This document shows, piece by piece, positions 20,118 to 25,857 of a stretch of DNA of 25,857 nt (the first letter of the stretch is position 1; the number at the start of each line of letters is the position of its first letter). A program made the translations under genes and the position numbers. The notes under the pieces are model-generated. The model did not search any database. It saw only the letters and a program-made list of their open reading frames with translations, and was not told where the DNA came from. This DNA is from Sphaeroforma sirkka (lineage: Eukaryota > Opisthokonta > Ichthyosporea > Ichthyophonida). The stretch spans positions 1-25,857 of the forward strand of contig LUCW03001925.1 in the NCBI GenBank assembly GCA_001586965.3. The letters are read 5' to 3'.

Positions 20118-21107
20118 GGATGGTGTCCCATTCAAGTAGCAACCGACGCTTCAGATCGAGCGGTAGGTGGAGTGCTTTACCAAACGATAAATGGTAAACC
20201 GCGCTACATACAATTCTTTAGCAAGAGTTATAATAAGAGTCAACGGAATTACCCTACCGTTAAACAAGAGCTCCTTGCTATAGTTACTGCGCTAAGACAG
20301 TTTAAAGACTACCTTTATGGAAGTTACTTTACTGTCGCCTGTGATCAAAAGTCTTTAACATACTTAAAGATATGAACCCTGATTCACAGTTGGTGAGCCG
20401 CTGGCATGACATTATTGCCAAGTTCGCTTTTAATATAACACACATTCCAGGAATACATAACCATCTTCCTGACATGCTCTCTCGACTTGTGCCCGACTAC
20501 CAGAAAACAGTCAAAGAGTTATTAGCAACCGATTGGATGCTAAATAAGAAATGGTTTAACCTCGCTCAATCACGATGGGGTCCATTTACTGTTGATATGT
20601 TCGCCGCAGAACATAACAAACAGGTTTTTTGAATATAGGTCGTTGACTCATCCTAAAGGTGATGCATTTCAGCTTGACTTATCAAAGCATAATGCGTGGG
20701 CTAACCCACCTTGTCAACTTATCGCACAGTTGTTAAATTATGTTAATATTACTAAATCTACCATTACGCTGTGTTGTCCCTTACGTAACTCCGACCCATG
20801 GATACGTGATTTAATTAATATGATTCAAGACGAACCTATTTATGTCGACCGTGAAACCGACACGTTCTTGTATCAGGGATCCTATTCTATTAAGAAGACG
20901 CCTTGGAAACACACCATTGTTTGTCGCATCGGTCCTGCAGGTACCACTAAGTGGAAACCCTCAACCGAATTCTTAGCTAAACTAGAGGAGTCTAAAGAGT
21001 TTGAACAAAAGCTCAAGACTCGTACAACACATGCACCCAACAAGATTGCAGTCGAGGTAATGCCGATTGAAACGGCATTAGATCGTAAAAAACATGGAAC
21101 TAGCTAA
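20118..21107 (+). pseudogene. pol: Element C RNase H and Dam-like domain, frameshifted
   Basis: Three overlapping frames reproduce element B's RNase H (FFSKSYNKSQRNY), tether (HIPGIHNHLPDML) and Dam-like segment (NAWANPPCQLIAQLL, NPPC at 20703-20714; KTPWKHTIVCRIGP). Compared with B, breaks are a missing C near 20134, a missing A near 20366, altered T-run near 20625 and missing A residues near 21088. All but the third are simple run-length changes. The retained identity of the protein despite these breaks indicates recent duplication. Confidence 0.88.
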
Positions 21108-22829
21108 GGCCATGGATCAAAGACTCAAAACTCTAAGAGAACCTGAAGCTCGCACTCAACTACTTAAAGCGCTGCTTAAAGAACAGCCAGGAGTTGCGAA
21201 ACAACTGAAGAAGATACTTCAACAATCCAATGTTGTCAATTATGTATCTCAGGAGTCTACCCCTCCTGATACTGAGGTTGCCCTTTCCAACAGGACTATG
21301 GTTCATCCAGCCAGCGTTACGCAGAATCTGACTGACTTAGAGAAGCTCGAAAGTAGAGTTAAAATTATACATAATTTAACGCATCGAGCATATGAGCATA
21401 CTTATAAAATGGCTATTCGTGCAGGGCTTGATCACCCGGCGCTGAAAGAAACCATACGTGAAGTATACCGACGCTGTACTGATTGTGAAAAGAACCAGAT
21501 CAAGCGATACGGTTGGGCACCCCTAAAAAGTGTGACAGAAGACCAACCGATGCGCCGAGTCATAGTCGATTTGGTTAAACTCCCGCGATCCAAGCATACT
21601 GGCGATGTATATATCTGTCATTTCTTATGTGTGGCTTCGGGCTATAACTTGCTTTATGCAATACCGAACAAACGTCCACAAACAGTGGCAGAATTATGCT
21701 ATCACGTCTTTAATGACTTCGGTTTCCCCGAGTACTATGTTCTGATAACGGTAGTGAGTTTTGTATCGACGTAATGGAGGCACTTATACTCGTATCAGGC
21801 ATGACCCATAGGCGTGGTGTTCCTTACAAACCTCAAACGCAGGGTGCAAATGAGACACGTCATAGAGAACTTAAGAAACTCTTGCGTACCGCACTAGACG
21901 ACGTTGAGGATATGTGGCCTTATCATTTGAAATGGGTTCAGACTCAAATGAATAACTGCATGAATCCTCAAACTGGAACACTCCGTTTCACTATTTCTTT
22001 GGCCGCTATAGTGAATTACAAGCAACGTTTGATAAAACTGCGCCCGAGAAACACGCTACCCCGTGGCTACAAAAGATCGAGCATATGCAGAACGTTGCTT
22101 ACCCCTGTTTACTCGAGCACAAAAATCGTGTCCTACTTAAAGCGTATGACCGATGGAATAACACTAAGAACATTGTTCAGTTCAAAGTCGGCGATTACGT
22201 TAACATTATAAATCGAAATGCCAACGTTACCGAACTCTCTTCTAAGACGATAGGACCTTTTGTTATTTCCTACCATGATGAGAAGAGTGATACTTACGAA
22301 GTGAATAACATTGATGGTACTAGCGCAACCAATCTAGGCACTCACCGTATCCCTACCTCCGAACTCTCATTCGCTCGCTCATTTGATTCTGATATACCAG
22401 TTATGGAGTCACAAGTCAAAGATATAATTGATAAAACATCCGAAGACGGTTACACTTACTACAAGACCCGTTTCATGGATGAGACAGTAGCTTGGCTAAC
22501 CTCCGATGCATTTCGTGAATCTCGCGACTTTCTTCGTATCTTTAATAAGAAATGAAATAAGCGTTTACATAAGAACACACGAGATAAACGAAAAGGGTAT
22601 CCTCAGGTGACTACAAACCCTGACGGATCTGAAATTCCCTATTTGCCACCTACTTCCTACGTGAAAACTTTCTGATCTGCTTACCAACAGTGCAGAAAAT
22701 TGTTCAAACTTACTTACTAACGAAGAACAGCCTTTGGCTATTACCTTACCAAATAATAAACGTAAGGCGCCTACATCGGAAATGGTTACTGGACCAAATA
22801 CTAAACGACATAGAGTACAACATGAGTCT
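21094..22829 (+). pseudogene. pol: Element C linker, integrase and chromodomain-like tail, frameshifted
   Basis: A continuous frame from 21094 to 21774 contains the linker and an intact HHCC zinc-binding domain (NLTHRAYEHTYK, RRCTDCEKNQIK) joined directly to the core (PLKSVTEDQPMRRVIVDLVK), which shows the order that is broken in B. Frame breaks then occur at a C-run near 21728 (inside the second Asp block) and an A-run near 22122. The SH3-like and chromodomain-like tail reads through 22085-22555 until TGA at 22553-22555 where B has TGG (Trp). A three-base loss near 22665 follows in the tail. The third core residue is in GANETRHRELKK, near 21845-21880. Confidence 0.88.
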
Positions 22830-22960
22830 TGAACTCGTACATATAGGCACATACTTACTCGATAAGTCATGACCGAAACCGTTTTTTTACTTTGGTTTTC
22901 GCTTTACCTACTAGATCGTATCTTAACGTACGTTCGTAGTTCTAAAAGCTACTGGGGCTA

Positions 22961-23557
22961 TGTAGAAATACGGCCTCCGGTCAGTCTAAAATATCAAGAT
23001 CAATTGAGATAATACATTGGTTTTTATTTGTATTTTAAATAATTTAGTACAAGCTCTTTTTTTCCAATATTTCCAAAGTGTTCTAAATTCACTTTGATGG
23101 CTCCAATAGCCTGAGTATTTGGTATGACTCATCTACTTGGACCTATTTGAGACATTAGTAGATGTAGGATATTATAAACTAAATTTTATAATCTCCGAAC
23201 TACTACTTATAGATTTTGGTCCTCCCGCCAATCTCAAAATCCAATAAGTCTTTTTTTTTTTTTAACTTTTTCTTCAGATGGAACTTTATTTATATCAGCT
23301 AATGTATTAACGTGACTTACGTTATTATGTCTATTTACAAATTAGGCAAGTGGTCATGAACACTTAGTACTTCTAGTGAAAATTATTCAATAAAGAACAG
23401 CTAGAGGTACGCCCTGTGTGATCGAGGATATTTAGGCTCTTAACAAGAGGCAGTCCCGATAATTCTTACACAAGCTACCACTGCTAAATCCTAACTGACT
23501 AAATTGTATTTTAGTTTAATATAGTTTGAAACCTAGTAATTTCCATCGAAGTTTACA
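22961..23557 (+). repeat. LTR, 3' copy of element C
   Basis: 597 bp from TGTAGAAATACGG to AAGTTTACA on the plus strand, preceded by the polypurine-type tract actggggcta. AATAAA at 23389-23394. Forms an inverted pair with the LTR at 23960-24552, with 402 bp between. Confidence 0.93.
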
Positions 23558-23879
23558 CCTTTCGACGTTTATCCCCAATATGTGACGGCGCGTGGTCAGG
23601 GGGCAAGCTGGGGTCCTGTGCTTCACTCCTAGGTGATACACGGACGCTGGCGAGCCTTTCCGCGGTAGTAGATACCTCTTCTTCCAAGGCTTTAGGATCC
23701 GACGAGTCATCCTCAGAATAATCCTCTGTACCAACCTCAGAATTTCCTTCCCCAACAGTTTCCTCGGCAGGCTCAACTCCAGACAGGCTAGGTGTTTCCA
23801 CAGGGACCTCAGGAACCTCGGCAGGCTTAGCAGGCTTAGAGCTAGCGGCTCCCTTACCTTTAGAAGTACCCTTAGCCAT
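23558..23879 (-). pseudogene. gag: Element B gag N-terminus, cut by element C
   Basis: An ATG at 23879, 80 bp inside the 5' LTR end, opens a frame of about 107 codons (MAKGTSKGKGAASSKPAKPA, then Glu/Ser/Pro-rich, ending HIGDKRRK). It runs straight into the LTR of element C and meets a stop there. The composition, rich in Ala, Lys, Pro and Glu, suggests a disordered Gag leader. Its position directly after a same-strand 5' LTR supports gag. The missing continuation is proposed to be the capsid-like segment at 20117-19556. Confidence 0.7.
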
Positions 23880-23959
23880 AGTATTTGCTGGATTGTAAAT
23901 CGATGTTAGACAATCTAGAAGCAGTACACTACTGTATCTACTAATTAACTGAAAAAATA

Positions 23960-24552
23960 TGTAAACTTAGATGGAAACTACTAGGTTTCAAACTATATTA
24001 AACTAAAATACAATTTAGTCAGTTAGGATTTAGCAGTGGTAGCTTGTGTAAGAATGATCGGGACTGCCTCTTGTTAAGAGCCTAAATATCCTCGATCACA
24101 CAGGGGGCGTACCTCTAGCTGTTCTTTATTGAATAATTTTCACTAGAAGTACTAAATGTTCATGACCACTTGCCTAATTTGTAAATAGACATAATAACGT
24201 AAGTCACGTTAATACATTAGCTGATATAAATAAAGTTCCATCTGAAGAAAAGTTAAAAAAAGAAAAGACTTATTGATTTTGAGATTGGCGGGAGGACCGA
24301 AATCTATAAGTAGTAGTTCGGAGATTATAAAATTCAGTTTATAATATCCTACATCTACTAATGTCTCAAATAGGTCCAAGTAGATGAGTCATACCAAATA
24401 CTCAGGCTATTGGAGCCATCAAAGTGAATTTAGAACACTTTGGAAATATTGGAAAAGAGCTTGTACTAAATTATTTAAAATACAAATAAAAACCAATGTA
24501 TTATCTCAATTGATCTTGATATTTTAGACTGACCGGAGGCCGTATTTCTACA
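23960..24552 (-). repeat. LTR, 5' copy of element B
   Basis: 593 bp, minus strand TGTAGAAATACGG to AAGTTTACA, same orientation as the LTR at 14177-14772. The internal DNA that follows (minus strand tattttttcagttaa) has no TGG primer binding site immediately after the LTR. Confidence 0.92.
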
Positions 24553-25857
24553 TTATCTCGGAGCCGAAATGCCGGGAGTATGGAATCATCAATATAGAAT
24601 ATAACTGATGGGCATAAAGGAAGGCATCCCTAACTATCGGAGAAGTACAATCTAAGAGCATAAGGCCAAAGATTACAATGGAAGCCACAATTGTTGAAGA
24701 CGTGGTGACGCTGCCTTTGGATTGGATCGTAGAATAAGTGAGAACCTTTTTTCACCTGAAAAGAGGTGGTTTTTTAATGGCTCAAGAATTACGAGTCCAA
24801 TGCTTATAAAAGCAGGGACTCGAATCAAATAAATCACAACTATTCACTTAAAACTTAAAACACTTCAAGATACTTTAATATCTGAGAATAATACAATATA
24901 GTCCAGGTTCATTTTGGTTGACTTTTGTCAGTAGCGGACAGCCGATAGTCTCTTTCTGTAGCACAGAATCGTCGTCAAAATTATCGCCCATAATCTATTG
25001 GGACTCATGATTCGTAAACAAAATTAATTAATGTTTATTCAGAATATAATTGTGTATTTGTATTCTAGTAAACATAGCAAGGAAAATTGTGGGTGAACAA
25101 TATTGTAGCACATGATGATGTGCGCAATTGAAAACCTAGTTAGGTTTATATATCGAGGAGAAGGTTTAATCTGGTCCGACACTACATATGTCCGAACGTA
25201 TAATTTCTTTAGAGGACATGAACTATGAGTAATATGATGCCCTCGAAAGTTTGCCCTCGTTCGAACTTCGGATTTATTATCGGATTTTGGGTTGCTTTTT
25301 TTTTTTTGCTTTTCTTGAAATTTTACAATTAGCTGTAGCTTTCACCTCATTGGTGTAGCGAAAATCCGACCATACTGAAATAACGCATCTGAACTGCCTG
25401 AATTTTGATTGATTGTTGTGTATTTGTTTTAAATCTAATTGGCGCCTGCTTGACATCATTATTCACTAAGCCCTGAATATTTAGATATACGTAAACGTGT
25501 ATTTTTTCCGGTTATTTTTTTCCGGCCTGGAAACCGTTTCTATTTTTTAGAAGGCATTTGTTTAAAAAAATAAATAGATATAGAACAGCTGATTGCCTAC
25601 GCTTTGAGCACCTCATGGCTTATAAAATAATTAAATATGTAGTAAATACTGGTAGTCACGACTCACGAGTCAACACTCAACAGTCAACAGTCAGTACTCA
25701 CGAACTCACCCCACCCCCCTGACCCCAGTCACCATTCACGAGAGTCAGAACTCGGAAATATTACTCACCACACACTCACCAATCAGGCAATCACACAGTG
25801 ACACAGACCATAGCCAGGACACCAACCCACTGCTCTTGCTCTGCACCTCTGCAGGTC
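24553..25857. other. Non-coding interval with a TATA-like box and terminal low-complexity DNA
   Basis: No gene was seen on either strand. A TATA-like box (cttataaaagcaggg) at about 24804-24818 is followed by an A-rich stretch and could be a promoter or an unassigned LTR fragment. A T-run lies at 25297-25309. From about 25655 to the window end the DNA is built of short CACTC, AGTCA and ACTCACGA-like words and C-runs, unlike the AT-rich DNA before it. Confidence 0.5.

Larger units (their letters stand above)
20118..23557 (+). mobile_element. Element C: 5'-truncated copy nested in element B gag
   Basis: From ggatggtgtccc at 20118 the plus strand matches the reverse complement of 17618-14177 to its end, covering RNase H, Dam-like domain, integrase and 3' LTR. 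Gag, protease and RT are absent. The right end is exactly the LTR terminus (..TTTACA, 23557), while the left end is inside coding sequence. Flanks are cctgt (20113-20117) and ccttt (23558-23562), four of five matching, a possible imperfect target duplication. Truncation at the 5' side fits incomplete minus-strand cDNA synthesis followed by repair-type insertion, but recombination between copies is also possible. Confidence 0.88.
14177..24552 (-). mobile_element. Element B: Ty3/gypsy retrotransposon split by a nested copy
   Basis: The minus-strand element reads 5' LTR (24552-23960), gag start (23879-23558), then the inserted element C (23557-20118, opposite strand), then the rest of gag (20117 onward), protease, RT, RNase H, Dam-like domain, integrase and 3' LTR (14772-14177). 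Without the insert it would be about 6.9 kb, normal for Ty3/gypsy. The joining of the two gag pieces into one element is inference from order, orientation and matching LTRs. Direct duplication of flanking DNA is not seen: gacaa left of 14177 versus ttatc right of 24552, so either the flanks have changed or the two halves did not enter as one unit. Confidence 0.75.

Noticed and set aside
14172..24557. Target-site duplication around element B
   Set aside because: Flanking 5-mers are gacaa and ttatc, which do not match.

Overview
The window is a eukaryotic, transposon-dominated stretch, most likely from a fungus. No complete host gene, rRNA or functional tRNA was recognised. Coding content is almost entirely Ty3/gypsy-type retroelement polyprotein. 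The ordering (protease, RT, RNase H, DDE integrase, chromodomain-like tail) and RNase H tethers such as HIPGIKNVLPD resemble elements of early-diverging fungi. Short ACTC/CGAC-type repeats at 8527-8554 and 25660-25730 resemble low-complexity DNA of smut fungi. The lineage therefore stays open.

Layout. (1) 1-6160: an old, frameshifted, near-complete Ty3/gypsy element (element A) on the minus strand, from gag at 6015 to a chromodomain near 196. (2) 6160-13150: AT-rich non-coding DNA with two tandem duplications (7527-7969, 7996-8154), an unidentified coiled-coil ORF (9713-8961), a telomere-like tract and possible insertion footprint (8389-9947), a hairpin with internal direct repeats (10282-10352), a ~470 bp TA microsatellite, and an unrecognised gene remnant (12459-11634). 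(3) 13157-24552: a nested retroelement cluster. A minus-strand Ty3/gypsy element (called B here) has LTRs at 14177-14772 and 23960-24552. Its gag is split by a 5'-truncated, opposite-strand copy of the same family (called C, 20118-23557), which starts in RNase H and ends in its own 3' LTR (22961-23557). A fourth, older partial LTR lies at 13157-13527, and an LTR-like sequence of another family with a primer-binding-site-like motif lies at 13721-14120. (4) 24553-25857: no gene seen.

Two points stand out. First, element A and the B/C family both carry, between RNase H and integrase, a domain with a [N]PP[W/C] motif that looks like the Dam-like adenine methyltransferase domain known from DIRS-type retrotransposons, but here in elements with a DDE integrase. 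Second, the nested insertion creates an inverted repeat with arms of about 3.44 kb (14177-17618 and 20118-23557) around a 2.5 kb loop, which would make long hairpin RNA if transcribed.

Many reading-frame breaks in B and C differ between the copies only by homopolymer length. They may be genuine decay or uncorrected sequencing errors, and this should be settled before the copies are called dead.
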